This document shows positions 1 through 10,539 of a DNA stretch of 64,000 bases, piece after piece. Positions within the stretch are counted from its first letter, which is position 1, and each line of letters opens with the position of its first letter. The stretch lies in assembly GCA_949130495.1 (NCBI GenBank), contig OX422221.1, forward strand, positions 27,043,917-27,107,916. Direction: 5' to 3'. The notes under the pieces are model-generated. The model did no database searches and was not told the origin of the DNA. It saw nothing but the letters and a program-made list of their open reading frames with translations. A program made the translations under genes and the position numbers. This DNA is from Sambucus nigra (Eukaryota; Streptophyta; Magnoliopsida; Dipsacales; Adoxaceae).

Positions 1-789
1 GACTGTTTGATTGTGCATATTATGTATTTGTGTAAAAATCATACACGGGCTACTTGCTATCATGGAGGTTTCTGCGCCGGGACAGTCTTATCTCGATTGG
101 ACCTTTATGCGGGATATTTGACTTGTACCCTAGAAGATAGTATCCTCGATACAGGCTATCTGAGAATGATAGTTAGATGTTCTAAGAGACGTGAGGATAT
201 GTGCTGACCTCTTAGTACCTGGTACTATGCTTCGCCTCAATTTGTTAGTGTATTGTGTTAATACAGTTCGATAGTGATTCCGAACTAGTATTTCCTTTAG
301 TTTGAGTGATACGGGGACTTGATAGCAGAGATGGTAGTACCATGGATTTTATGCGGGGTGCCGTTAGTATATATATTATATGTGTGGCTAATATATATAC
401 ACGTATATCTATATGGAAACTTTCAACTGTGCGTATAAGTAGTTAAGTAATGAATAAATGCTTCAAATTTATTATAAGTGTTCGGGAACTTTATAACGGC
501 AATGAGTTGTTCTAAATAACGTAAGAAATCTTGAAGAGAATGATTTCCTGAAGTAAAGATCATAACCTTGCTTTTCACTTGATAAAACCTTATGGAGAAT
601 AAGTTAGAGAAACTTAGGAGACTTATTTGTACGGTAGGCGTGCACACTAGATGAGAGGTGAGAATTATCAAGGGAGTGTCGCATACTAACATGGTTGTTG
701 CATTAGCCGGTAAGCATTTTAAATACTTGCTAAACTATTTCTAAAACTGTTTTACACTCGGGCTCTAACCCGTTTTCGGTCTTTTTCTC

Positions 790-837
<48 letters not shown>

Positions 838-1391
838 ATATTACAGGTTCCCAGCCACAGGGGCGTTATGCTTAGATTCCTTGGAACGGACGCGCTGTAG
901 CTTATGTGGGAGTTGGAGGCCATTTCTTAGATGACCTCGTTATTGACTCTACTTTTATTTTAGTTTTGATTAGTTAGGGCATGTGTCGCCCATTTCCCTA
1001 TTCAGTTGGAATTGTCAGAGATTTATGTTTATTATTTAAATTTCAGTATTCTGTACTCTTTGGGTTTTGATTACTGTCAGGATTATTTCAAATGTAGTTT
1101 TAAAATTTGGTTTTGGTTTATCTGAATGGTTGAAATCTTGGGTGTTTATTACCATCCTTCATATTTATGTGATTCTAAAATTGTTAATTATTAAAAAGGT
1201 TTTCATATCTGGATTTAAATTGAATGGAAATAAGGTTTTAAATTGTTTTGACACTTAGCTTAATTATTTAGTGTTTTTAATTTGGAAATTTTATTTTGCG
1301 ACAATGATGCTAAGAATGAACCAACCGTTGACCTTGATTTTTAATTTAATAAATGACTGATCACCCAGTATTTAATTAGGCGGGGTGTCAC
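1..1391 (+). repeat. Element E 5' LTR, 3' part
   Basis: Ends in GGCGGGGTGTCACA directly before a PBS-like sequence. It is homologous to the second half of the 3.1-kb LTRs at 18537, for example around the segment near position 50 that resembles 20,390. Only about the last 1.4 kb of the LTR lies in the window. Short reading frames in it are not supported as genes. It includes a (TA)n run. Confidence 0.75.
796..840. repeat. (TA)n/(TATG)n microsatellite
   Basis: Simple TA repeat grading into TATG, inside the element E 5' LTR. Confidence 0.95.
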
Positions 1392-1412
1392 AGGTGCTAT
1401 TAGGGCATCAGG
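1392..1412 (+). other. Primer-binding site of element E (degenerate)
   Basis: The sequence just after the LTR end corresponds to the better preserved site at 21654, where TATCAGAGC of the initiator-Met complement is visible. Here the core has decayed to TATTAGGGC. Confidence 0.55.
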
Positions 1413-1581
1413 TTCTAGTGTCCTTTAGGATATGTACGGCTTATTTCGTTTCCAGCTTAGCGTCTTTGATTTAGAGCCCTAATATTAGGAATGTTGTATT
1501 CATCTTTATGCTTTGGGAATTCGTGCTTCTACGAATTTTTTATGTGAATGATGAACTCATCCAGATTATTTAAATTTTCAG

Positions 1582-2300
1582 ATTGATCGTCAAGAAGAAC
1601 AAGCTAATGCCGTTGGGGGCGTCAATGAGCAAGGTCAGGTCACACCTCAGGGATCTCCAGAGAGGGTATCAACCGTCGAGTTAGATGGTATTGTGGCACA
1701 GGCAGTTACCACTGCGGTATTACAGTATCAAGAACGTAGCACACATCTTATAGGGGGTAAAAGATCTAGAGAGTATAGTCAATCTGTCATGACTAGAAAT
1801 AATAATTGTGCGAAGACACAAAAATCGCAACAACAAGCTCCTCAAGACCGTAAAAGCCACGAAGGTAACAAATTATACAGGGAAACCTAAAGGCGTCAGG
1901 GCCAACAAAGTCGGGGTCAGAATGAAGTCATAAAGAGGTGTTTCAAATGTGGAATGGACGGTCATGAACGTCAAACTTGTCCGGATCAGACTGGAATGGA
2001 ACTCCGACCCGACTAGCAAGAACTTTCAGGACTCTACTATAAGTGTGTACAAACGGGTCACAAGTGGAGGGACTGTCCTCAACCAGATGTCATTTTTCAT
2101 CAAGATGCCTCACAAGTCCAATAAGACCAAAGAAAAAGTGGAACTGGACAACCGGACCAAAACCAACAAAGCCGTAAAACTAAACAGTTTAGAGGTTGAT
2201 GCTTCAATTGTGGCATGATGGGTCACCGGAGGCAAGATTGCCCAGATAAGGGTAAGATACCCCAATAGCAGGGGTCGAAATAGTACGAATGTGTGTACGA
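1582..2300 (+). pseudogene. Element E gag remnant with three CCHC zinc knuckles
   Basis: Encodes the retrotransposon nucleocapsid. Three CX2CX4HX4C knuckles are readable at 1939-1980, about 2037-2078 and 2199-2240; they would bind packaged RNA. In the second, the first Cys codon has become Tyr (TAT). The N-terminal part is a Gln-rich linker, and the large central gag domain expected in Tekay elements is absent, so this is an internal-deletion derivative. Stop codons and frame changes interrupt it. It sits between the PBS and the protease, as expected. Identification rests on the knuckles and context. Confidence 0.7.
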
Positions 2301-2640
2301 CGTTCAGCATACTGAAATTCAGCAGCCATCATCGACCATTGATCGTACGTTCCTTCTTTCTAGTACTATGGGACACATTTTATTCAATACTGGGGCGTCA
2401 CACTGTTTCATAGATACTCACTTTGCACGGGCCTTCGAATTTTTTTAGACACTACTAAGAGTACGGTGTCATGCGTAGACTCATCATTTGGAAAAGGGTC
2501 TTTAATTTTCTTTATACTCCGAGGTGTAGGTATATAGTTTGGTAGTTTGATTTTACCTGCAGTCATACTAATTTTAGTCATACGTGAGCACGACGTCATT
2601 ATTGGCATGGGATTCGTACCTTAGTAATTGTACAGTTATG
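2301..2640 (+). pseudogene. Element E aspartic protease remnant
   Basis: Retropepsin-like domain that would cleave Gag-Pol. Around 2378-2410 the active-site region reads F-N-T-G-A-S-H-C-F-I, where Tekay proteases have Asp-Ser/Thr-Gly: the catalytic Asp codon (GAT) has become Asn (AAT). Near 2590-2612 the distal motif D-V-I-I-G-M is preserved. Several stops follow. The copy is inactive by this substitution alone. Confidence 0.65.
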
Positions 2641-3313
2641 AGAGTATAATTAAGAGTGGATAATTCAACTATGATGTGAGAATATATTTCATTTGTGCAA
2701 AAATGGGCAAGGTATAGGGTGTATAGGTGCCCTAGTTAAATAAATCTTGATTTTGTTTCCACTCGAAACGTATGGGATATGGTAAATGAATATAGGAGTG
2801 GAGACATTAGGACTTGATTGTATGCTCACGAGAATGGTATTGTATTAGGCAGTAGATCATGATTATCGTGGGAATTCGATAACATTTAGCCCGGGGAGTT
2901 GAAATTTATTCCGTAAGATTTGTTAGAGGCTTATGTTTCATGAGAAACTGATGATTGAACAGGGGAAGGGCCCGTGACACATAGTGAGGCAAGGTCACAT
3001 GGATCAGAGTTGAGGTACAATTGAGAGAATATAAGATATATCATGTTGTAAATGATAGTGGTGATGGGATTTAATGAAGAGAAATATTGTTAAAATCATT
3101 TTTCCATGGGTCACATCTCTATTGGAAAAAGGGTGGACCATCCGAAACTAGTAGGGGTTTCTTTAACCGTTAGGGATTCCTAAGTAGTAAGGGGAGAGTA
3201 TTAGCCAAGATTTTATTGGGAAAGGGGTTACGATCCTATATGGGTGGTAATGGATAGGTTGATCGAAGTAGCTCACGTTATGCCAGTTAGGGCTGGTCAT
3301 AATATGGGCCAGT
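2641..3313 (+). pseudogene. Element E degenerate pol, ending in integrase core
   Basis: No RT or RNase H motif can be read; this part appears deleted or scrambled. From about 3232 the reading frame resembles the start of the integrase catalytic core (V-V-M-D-R-L). It runs to 3318, where Tat1 is inserted, and resumes in frame at 15613 when one copy of the ATGTG target duplication is removed. Confidence 0.6.
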
Positions 3314-3318
3314 ATGTG
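3314..3318. repeat. Target-site duplication ATGTG, left copy (Tat1)
   Basis: ATGTG precedes the Tat1 LTR start and is repeated at 15608-15612 just after the 3' LTR. Removing one copy restores the element E integrase reading frame, which fixes the LTR ends as TGATATACCC and CATCATTA. Confidence 0.9.
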
Positions 3319-3383
3319 TGATATACCCATTTATACCCTCGGCCAGGCCGAGGGCGCCCTCCAACAAGACGAGACCAAAATGG

Positions 3384-3660
3384 TCTCATGACCATTCAAG
3401 GGGTCGACCCCTCACCAGTCTCAGATGACCCTTCAAGGGGCCAACCCCTCACCAGGTCTAGACGACCCTCTAAGGGGCCGACCCTCCTTCAGGCCCAGAC
3501 GACCCTCCAAGGGGCCAACCCTCCATCATGTCCAGACGACCCTCCAAGGGGCCAACCCCTCATTAGACCCAAACGACCCTCCGAGGGGACGACCTCTCAT
3601 CAGGCCCAGACGACCCTTCAAGGGGCCGACCCTCCATCGGGCTCCAGATGACCCTCCTAG
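3384..3660 (+). repeat. 37-bp minisatellite in Tat1 5' LTR
   Basis: About seven imperfect copies of a unit built around AAGGGGCCGACCCC, each an inverted repeat of GGGG and CCCC around CCGA. Short reading frames here come from the repeat, not from genes. Confidence 0.85.
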
Positions 3661-3956
3661 GGCACGACAGTACGTGGCCTAAATTAGGCCAGACTCACTG
3701 CCAGAAGGAACTTTGCCCTCGGCCTCATATCATAGGCCGAGGGTGACATCATCGCAGCGCGTGATTTGGAAGACGCGTGGAACAGTGCGCGTGAGGCTCA
3801 TATGGCACGTGAAAGACCGTTATAACAATATCAACCCCTCACGTGAGGGAATATTATGTCATTATTTGGCATCTACAGGTGTCAACAGGAGATTGGCTAG
3901 ATCATCATTCACATGCACCATGCATACTTGGGGGTTACACTACACCCCCCAGGACC

Positions 3957-3964
3957 TATATATA
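3957..3964 (+). promoter_or_regulatory. TATA box of Tat1 5' LTR
   Basis: TATATATA about 108 bp downstream of the G-box palindrome at 3836-3849. The 3' LTR has TATAAATA at the equivalent place (15287-15294). It would drive Tat1 genomic RNA. Confidence 0.6.
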
Positions 3965-4279
3965 CCTGTCACCTACAACCCTACAAGGGGATCGATCGAT
4001 AATTGTAACCCTAGCTAAAACTCTGTTGGTGCACACAGTAGAGAGAAAGGGAGCTTATGTGCATTGTATCCAAGGCCATTAGTGCCCTTACCCAGTGGAT
4101 CTCACACTCACAGTGGATGTAGGCCTAATTGGCTGAACCACTATACATCATTATCTTATTCCACTTATACTCATCTCCTTCTATATACTTATACATATAC
4201 ATCTCTATGGCTGCCATGGTTACTACTGTTTGAGCTCATCATCACTTACCTGGTGGTACTAGATTTCAGCATCATTAGT

Positions 4280-4300
4280 TTGGCGCCGTCTGTGAGAACG
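4280..4300 (+). other. Tat1 primer-binding site
   Basis: TTGGCGCCGTCTGTGAGAAC starts two bases after the 5' LTR. TGGCGCCGT-type sites are usual in plant Tat/Athila elements. I did not assign the tRNA. Confidence 0.75.
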
Positions 4301-4460
4301 ATAAGACATCTCTTCCTTTGTACAGCTTGACCTCACTGGGCACTCTGGCGGTGAACCAGATCTCCCCCTCAGAGGAGATGTTTCACCATTGAAAGAGACC
4401 CATTAAGGTTCTCAAGCTCACCAGTCTTTTTTTCAGTTTAACTGTTCACAGCTCAAAAAA
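4301..4460 (+). other. Tat1 5' untranslated leader
   Basis: Non-coding leader between the PBS and the first gag ATG at 4461. No other structure recognised. Confidence 0.6.
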
Positions 4461-6212
4461 ATGGCACCAGAGATGCCACCACCACCACTCCCTCCACTGG
4501 ATAGTGGATTAGGACCCAGTTCCAGTTAGACACCACCTCAGTCTGAGATGGCTAATGTCGCGGCAGCCTTGAAGTCTCTGGTAGCAAGCCAGTGGATCAT
4601 GCAGGAGCAGTTCACAGCTCTAAGACAGAAAATACTAAGACCACCAGGGGTCTCACCTGAGATGATTACTCCGGCAGCAGCTCCAGGACAACATGAAGCC
4701 AGGGGACCACCCCAGGCACCACGCAAAGACCTGCCACCCCCTCAGCGGCGTAGGGATGTTGCTGACCCCCAGCGTCTATGCCTGGGGAGGAAAGGAAACC
4801 CTTGCCCTGAGGACAGGTATGATGATCTGGAGGGGGAGGAGACCCCCATAGAATGCTGGGAGCCATATGAGGTCTCCAACAATACTGTACGACCACTCCA
4901 GGGGAGTAGAGAGAAGTGCGGGAGGCAAAATTCTGACGATCGCCCAAGAGGCTTTGCTTTTGACCGCTTGAGCAGGGGGTTGGCATTTGAGAGGCTGGGT
5001 CCAGTAAATGACCTGCGGGAAAAATTGTCCAGATCAAGGAGCGCTGCGAGGTCCAGAAGGGAGGAAGCAGATGGCCGACCCCACGGGGGCCGACCCCTAG
5101 GATGAGACGATGGTCAGGGGGAAGTAAACAGCTGACACAGGTCTGCTATCGCAGAACCCTTCGTCCACCTTAAAGAGGCGGCGGGGGATAACATCGGCCA
5201 GGCCGACCCTACGAGGCCCTGGAATAACTCAATCCAGTGACTGGAGGATAAGATTGGTGATATTCTGAAAAGTCGGGACCCTCTTCATAGAGGATATTCC
5301 ATAGGCTCTCCCTTTGTGGCGAAGATAGTCAACTTTCCTACGCCATCAAAGTTTAAGCCACCTGTGGTCACCCCACGGTATGACGGGAGCACTAATCATA
5401 TCCATCATATTGAGATGTATCAATCAGCGGCAAACATATACTCTATCTCAGATGAGATGAGGTGTCGTGCCTTTTCTGGCACTCTGACGGGGGCTGCACA
5501 TGTCTGGTATATGTCTCTTCCAAAAAATTCCATTAAAAGCTTTAAGCAGTTGGTAGACCGATTTATCCACAACTTTTGCTTTGGGGTGAGGCCACAGAAG
5601 AAGACCACCCACCTGCTCTATGTTAAGCACGGGAAGAATGAGAGTCTAACAGACTATATAGCCAGATTCAACAAAGAAAAGTTGGAGGTGGAAGACTATG
5701 AGGAGAGCATAGCTATGACAACCCTGATTGGAGGACTCCAAAAGGGGAACCTGTTATGGAAGATTGCTGAAGACCCTCCGAGGACGATGGATGAATTGCT
5801 GTCAATGGTAGGAAAGGTGATGAACGCCGAAGAGGCGATGGCCGCAAAATACGAAGACGAAAAAGGAGGCGCTAGTGGGGGTAAGTACCATAAGAAAAGC
5901 AAAGAGGGGAAGAAGAGGTCTACGGACGACAAGTTCGCTGGATACACCCCTCTGACGGCCATCTGTGAACATATTATCAATGAGATAAAGAGTGACTGAT
6001 CCCTGAAGTGGCCTGAGAAGTTGAGTGCAGCCCCCAACAAGAGGAATAAAAACCTATGGTGTGAATTTCACCAAGACCATGGCCACGTGAAAAACAAATG
6101 ATTTGATCTGAAAGATGAGATTGAGAAGATGATGAAGGAAGGGAAGCTCAGAAAGTAAGTTGACAAAGGTGCCTTCAAGAGGGGCCGATGGGAAGACCCC
6201 AGAAAAAAGTGA
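4461..6212 (+). pseudogene. gag: Tat1 gag
   Basis: Capsid/nucleocapsid polyprotein. One frame runs from ATG 4461 through the Pro-rich start, a charged N-terminal part (4548-5105), the retrotransposon gag domain (5316 to about 5830, with the conserved W-Y and F-kind pattern near 5505-5580) and a Lys-rich basic tail. A zinc-knuckle-like segment starts at about 6058 (C-E-F-H-Q-D-H-G-H). Its last Cys codon reads TGA at 6099-6101, one base from Cys, so the knuckle is cut. Other stops fall at about 4527, 5103 and 6000. Protease follows in the same frame, as is common in Tat elements. Confidence 0.88.
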
Positions 6213-7130
6213 GGCGATGCATGTAGAGAAGGTCCTCAAAAAAGAGGGGACGACCCTTCTGACGATGAGGACAACCCTGACCTCCCGCCGAGAGACGACC
6301 AAGGCCCTGTCAAGAGGCTTAATATGATTTCGCTCGGAGTGGGAATGATTTTCGGGGGTCTAGCAGGAGGAGGGTCAGAGGTAGTCGACAGGAAGGCCCA
6401 TGTAGCTGAAGCCAAGGCAGTGACAAAAGCTGCACACTCAACCTCCCTGGAGGCAAAGTCAGAAAAGAGAAAGAAGGTCGATATGGACACTCTGATAGTG
6501 GGATTCTCAAGAATGGACTTCAAAGGCCTCTTAGCCCCACATGATGACCCTCTCGTCATCACTATCAAGGTACATGGATGCGAGGTGCCTAGGATCTTGG
6601 TAGATGGGGGTAGCTCTGCAGACGTGATATTTTGGCCATGCTTCAAAGCCTTAGGTCTCAGCCGTGCAAGACTTGTCCCGTACCATCACCCATTAATTGG
6701 GTTCAGTGGGAAAAAGGTTCATCCCCTCGGAGTGTATGAGGCCAATGTCAGGATGGGGGACGAGTGGCCGAGATGGCTTACCAAGAAGGTCAGCTTCTTT
6801 GTGATGGATGAACATGTCTTTTCGGCCTATAATATTATACTGGGTCGGGTAGCCCTCAAGGGGTTTGAAGATGTGTCGTCTATGGTCTATCAGATGATTA
6901 AATTTCCAACCCCTTACGGGGTGGGGGAAGTTCAGGGAGACCAGACAATAGCACATGAATGTTATTATAACTCCACTGAAGAAAGAGAGGCATAGAAGAA
7001 GGCTACGACCACTTATAATATTGATACCCTAGACCCTAGAGACGAGACAAAGCTAAAGAAAGGAGAGGCCACGGAAGAGGTAGAATCCATCATCCTCAAT
7101 GAGGATGACCCGAAAAAACCGTCCAAGTCG
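6213..7130 (+). pseudogene. Tat1 aspartic protease
   Basis: Retropepsin-like protease that would mature Gag-Pol, in the gag frame. An open stretch covers 6324-6995. The active site is at about 6597-6620 (L-V-D-G-G-S-S-A-D), the DGGSS variant usual in Tat elements, so the catalytic Asp is retained. The distal part holds N-I-I-L-G-R near 6830. A stop at 6993-6995 separates it from an acidic linker that leads to RT. Homologous sequence is found in minus-strand Tat-B at 32,640-33,080. Confidence 0.85.
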
Positions 7131-8059
7131 GTAAGTCTCTGAAGCCAAATATCAAGGAAGACCTCATTAAACTGTTGAGGAGAAGACAGAGCATCTTTGC
7201 ATGGAGTCATGCAGATATGCCGGGGATCGACCCTGAAATCATGTGCCACAAGCTCAACGTGGTAGAGGGTGCGAAGCCGGTGAAGCAGAAGAGGAGAATT
7301 TACTCTAGAGAGAAGTATGAGGTCAAAAAATTTTAAAATGCGGAGTTTATCAGAGAGGTCATCTACCCTGAATAGCTGTCCAACGCAGTCATTGTCCCAA
7401 AGGCCAACGGGAAGTGGAGAATGTGTGTGGACTTCACTGACCTCAACAAGTATTGTCCCAAATACAGCTTCCCTCTCCCCCATATTGATCAGATGGTAGA
7501 CGCTACCGCAGGCCATGAGCTCATGAGCTTCATGGATGCCTATTCAAGGTACAACTAGATCTTCATGGACCCTGAAGACTCAGAGAAAATAGCCTTCATC
7601 ACCGACAATGGGACATACTGTTATAGGGTCATGCCCTTTGGCCTGAAGAATGCAGGGGCAACATATCAGTGCCTTATAAATAAAATATTTGAAGACCATA
7701 TTGGGAAATCTATGGAAGTTTATGTAGATGACATGCTGACTAAGAGCCTGAAGGCAGAGGATCATGTGGCTGACCTGGAGAGGACCTTTAATACGATGGA
7801 TAAATACCAGATAAAGCTCAACCCGGCCAAGTGTGTCTTCAGGGTCAAAGCAGGGAAATTCTTGGGGTTCATTGTCAACCAAAGAGGCATCGAGGTCAAC
7901 CCTGAGAAAATAAAGGCCCTCCTGGAAATGAAGACCCCCAAGACCATCAAAGACGTTCAGAGGCTCACGGGGCTAGTGGATGCTTTGAATAGGTTCGTGT
8001 CCAGAGCCACTGACAGGTGCTTACCATTCTTTAAAATTCTTAAAAAGGCCTTCGAATAG
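7131..8059 (+). pseudogene. Tat1 reverse transcriptase
   Basis: RNA-dependent DNA polymerase domain. Visible motifs: D-P-E-I near 7231, K-W-R-M-C-V-D near 7412-7432, F-M-D-A-Y near 7531, the G-L-K-N-A block near 7640, and the catalytic Y-V-D-D at about 7720-7731. L-G-F follows near 7862. Nonsense codons at about 7335, 7374, 7557 and 8057 include CAG to TAG and TGG to TAG changes at otherwise conserved Gln and Trp. The longest intact piece is 7565-8059. Confidence 0.93.
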
Positions 8060-8440
8060 AGTGAAGAGTGTGATGAGGCTTTCAGGGAGCTGAAGTCATA
8101 CCTAGGGTCTCCCTTCCTGTTGTCACGACCAGTGCAGGGTGAATGACTATATGTATCTAGCTGTCTCTGAGTCAGCCATTAGCGCAATAATTATCAGAGA
8201 TGAAGACGGGGTACAGAGGCCAGTGTATTTCAACAGTAAGGCACTTCAGGGGGTAGAGCAAAGATACTCGAGGATTGAGAAGTTATCCTATGCCTTGATC
8301 CATGCCTCAAGGAAGATGAAGCCATACTTTCAGTCCCATACAATGGCCATCCTCACCGACTCTCCTCTTAGGCAGGTCCTACACAAGCCAGAAAAATCAT
8401 GTAGGTTAATGACCTAGGCTATAGAGCTAGGAGAGTTTGA
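8060..8440 (+). pseudogene. Tat1 RNase H domain (first, Ty3-type)
   Basis: RNase H of the RT that degrades the RNA template. After S-E-E-C-D-E-A-F and a S-Y-L-G-S-P-F segment comes L-A-V-S-E-S-A (8157 onward), then R-P-V-Y-F-N-S-K-A-L and L-S-Y-A-L, typical of the Ty3/gypsy domain. Stops occur at about 8144 and 8417; the second replaces a residue that is normally Trp. Confidence 0.85.
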
Positions 8441-9330
8441 CATTGTGTATCAACCTAGGATGGCCATTAATGGACAAACATTGGCAAATTTCGTGGCCAA
8501 GTTTACTTGGGAAGATGATGAAGCAAAGGACGAGAGCTTCGGGAAGACAGATACCCAACAAGACAGGCTCACTGACACACCTTCAGATAAGGCTGAGAAA
8601 GGCACCGTTAGAAGGAAAGTGGTCAAAAATGAAGAGGGAAGATACCTCTTTAGACAGGGATCCCTCGCCGAGGGAAATTTCTCAGAGGAAAAGACTGTGT
8701 GGAGCCTTTTCGTTGACGGGTCCTCCTGCGATAGCGGAAGTGGAGCTGGACTGATAGTATCAGCACCCGATGGCACATACATTGAGTACGCCTTGAGGTT
8801 CAACTTAAAAGCCTCCAACAATGAATCCAAATATGAGGCCCTGATAGCAGGACTCTCCTTGGCCAAGTCTCTTAGTGTCGGCCAGATTTTAGTCCATAGT
8901 GATTCAAGGCTGGTAGTAAATCAGATACTAGGAGCCTACGAGGCCAAGGACGAGCAGATGGACAAATACCTTGAGAAAGTAATGTCATTACTGAAGAGCT
9001 TCAGAGAAGTGAAATTGAAGAGGATACCTAGGCATGAAAATGTCCGAGCCGATGCACTTTCCAGACTGGCCTCGGTAACTAGGACAGGTATCAGGAGGAC
9101 AGTCCCAGTGGAAATTTTGCTTCGACCAACTATTGAAGATACTGAGGGAACACTTGGCACTTGCCTGAATATTGCTAAGGAAGCCTCATGGGTGGACCCT
9201 CTGATCATATACATTAAAGAGGGGGAGATGCCAGAAGCAAGACAAGAAAGGAAGAAGTTGAGATACAGAGCTGCACAGTTCACTGTCATTGGGGACACCT
9301 TATACAAAAAGGGTTTTTTCTCCCCTTACT
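8441..9330 (+). pseudogene. Tat1 second (archaeal-type) RNase H and linker
   Basis: The open frame 8445-9431 begins with the G-Q-T-L-A-N-F tether after the first RNase H and an acidic spacer. It then contains an additional RNase H: L-F-V-D-G-S-S at about 8706, N-N-E-S-K-Y-E-A-L near 8818, H-S-D-S-R-L-V near 8895, and H-E-N-V-R-A-D-A-L-S near 9030. These give the D-E-D-D catalytic set. A second RNase H is a hallmark of the Tat lineage. The domain itself is intact here. The frame continues into the integrase N-terminus. Confidence 0.9.
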
Positions 9331-10408
9331 TAGTTGTGTACGACCATCTGAAGTCCCATCCATTTTGCAAGACGTGCATGAGGGGTCATGTTCAAGCCAC
9401 ATTGGGGGCAGGTCTCTGGCGAAGAGGGTGATCACCCAGGGGTACTGGTGGTCGACCTTGGGGAAAGACGCCACGACGTATGTAAAAAAGTGTGACAAAT
9501 GTCAAAGATTTGCCACCATCCCACACCAGCCTCATCAGCCTCTTACTTCCATTACATTCCCATGGCCATTTGCCATGTGGGGGATTGACCTAATAGGCCC
9601 GTTGCCTAGGGCCATTAATAACTATCGGTTCCTCATCGTGTCCATTGACTATTTTTCAAAATGGGTGGAGGCAGAGCCGATGGTCACGATTACCGAGCAA
9701 AAGATCTTTCGGTTCATTTGGAAAAATAGTATATGCATATATGGCCTCCCTAACACCCTCATCTCGGATAATGGGACTCAATTCAAAAATACATCTCTCG
9801 AGAAGTACTGTGAAAGGGTGACTATCAAATAATTCTTATCTACCCCAGGCCGACCTCAGGCTAATGGGCAAACGGAAGTCACAAACAGGACGATCCTAGA
9901 CGGGATCAAGAAGAGACTTGAGGAGGCAAAAGAAAGATGGGTTGAAGAGTTATATGTTGTATTGAGGGCCTACAAGATGACGACAAAGACCTCTACCGGA
10001 GAGACCCCATTCATTCTAGCTTATGGCTCAGAAGCTGTCATCCCCACCGAGATTGGGTTTCCTACTCATAGGGTCCAAATGTATGACCCCCAGAGAAGTA
10101 CGGAAGAGAGGAGACTAGACTTAGACCTGATTGAGGAAAGGAGGGAAGACGCCGAGATAAGGCAGGCCGCCTACCAACAGAGGACTGCAAGGTTTTACAA
10201 TCAGAGGGTGAAGCAGAGACCAATTGCAGTGGGGGACTTGGTCCTCAAAAAGACTTGGCACAAACCCAACAACCTCCACCCGAATTGGCATGGCCCATAT
10301 AGGGTCATCGATGAAGTTGTCCCTGGGACCTATAGACTAGAAAACCTAAAAGGGGAACCCTTTCCCAACCCCTGGAATGCAGATCATTTGAAGACATGCT
10401 ATCAGTAG
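9331..10408 (+). pseudogene. Tat1 integrase
   Basis: DDE integrase that would join element cDNA to the genome. The zinc-binding N-terminus has H-E-G near 9372 and C-D-K-C near 9493. Catalytic Asp 1 lies in W-G-I-D-L-I-G (about 9580-9600), Asp 2 in S-D-N-G-T-Q (about 9765-9780) and the Glu in G-Q-T-E (about 9867-9878). The C-terminal GPY/F-type module is at about 10280 (N-W-H-G-P-Y). The first part lies in a different frame from 8445-9431 (a shift near 9365), and a stop at 9830 replaces a Gln-like position. It ends at the stop 10406-10408. Confidence 0.92.
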
Positions 10409-10539
10409 TGTCGTAATGTCCTGACGGACCATTATTGTAATGGGTGTTGCTCCGACAGAACACTTGGAATGTTAATGAGAAATATCAGTGTTTCCTCTCA
10501 TCTTATGTTTGTAAGTTCTAGTATATCTGGGATCATTTT
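10409..10539 (+). other. Spacer after Tat1 pol
   Basis: Short non-coding stretch between the integrase stop and the 102-bp repeat array. No feature recognised. Confidence 0.5.

Larger units (their letters stand above)
3319..4277 (+). repeat. Tat1 5' LTR
   Basis: Starts TGATATACCC and ends CATCATTA, two bases before the PBS region. It contains the inverted repeat CCCTCGGCC-A-GGCCGAGGG (3336-3354), a 37-bp minisatellite (3384-3660), a second CCCTCGGCC/GGCCGAGGG repeat with a 10-base loop (3716-3743), the 14-bp palindrome CCCTCACGTGAGGG (3836-3849, G-box core CACGTG), and a TATA box (3957-3964). Compared with the 3' LTR it is 60 bp longer, apparently from minisatellite copy number. Confidence 0.93.

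Noticed and set aside
3388..3682. Two overlapping Arg/Pro-rich frames in the Tat1 LTR
   Set aside because: Translation of the 37-bp minisatellite in two frames.
4666..5037. 123-codon minus-strand frame opposite Tat1 gag
   Set aside because: Shadow of the gag frame; no motif.
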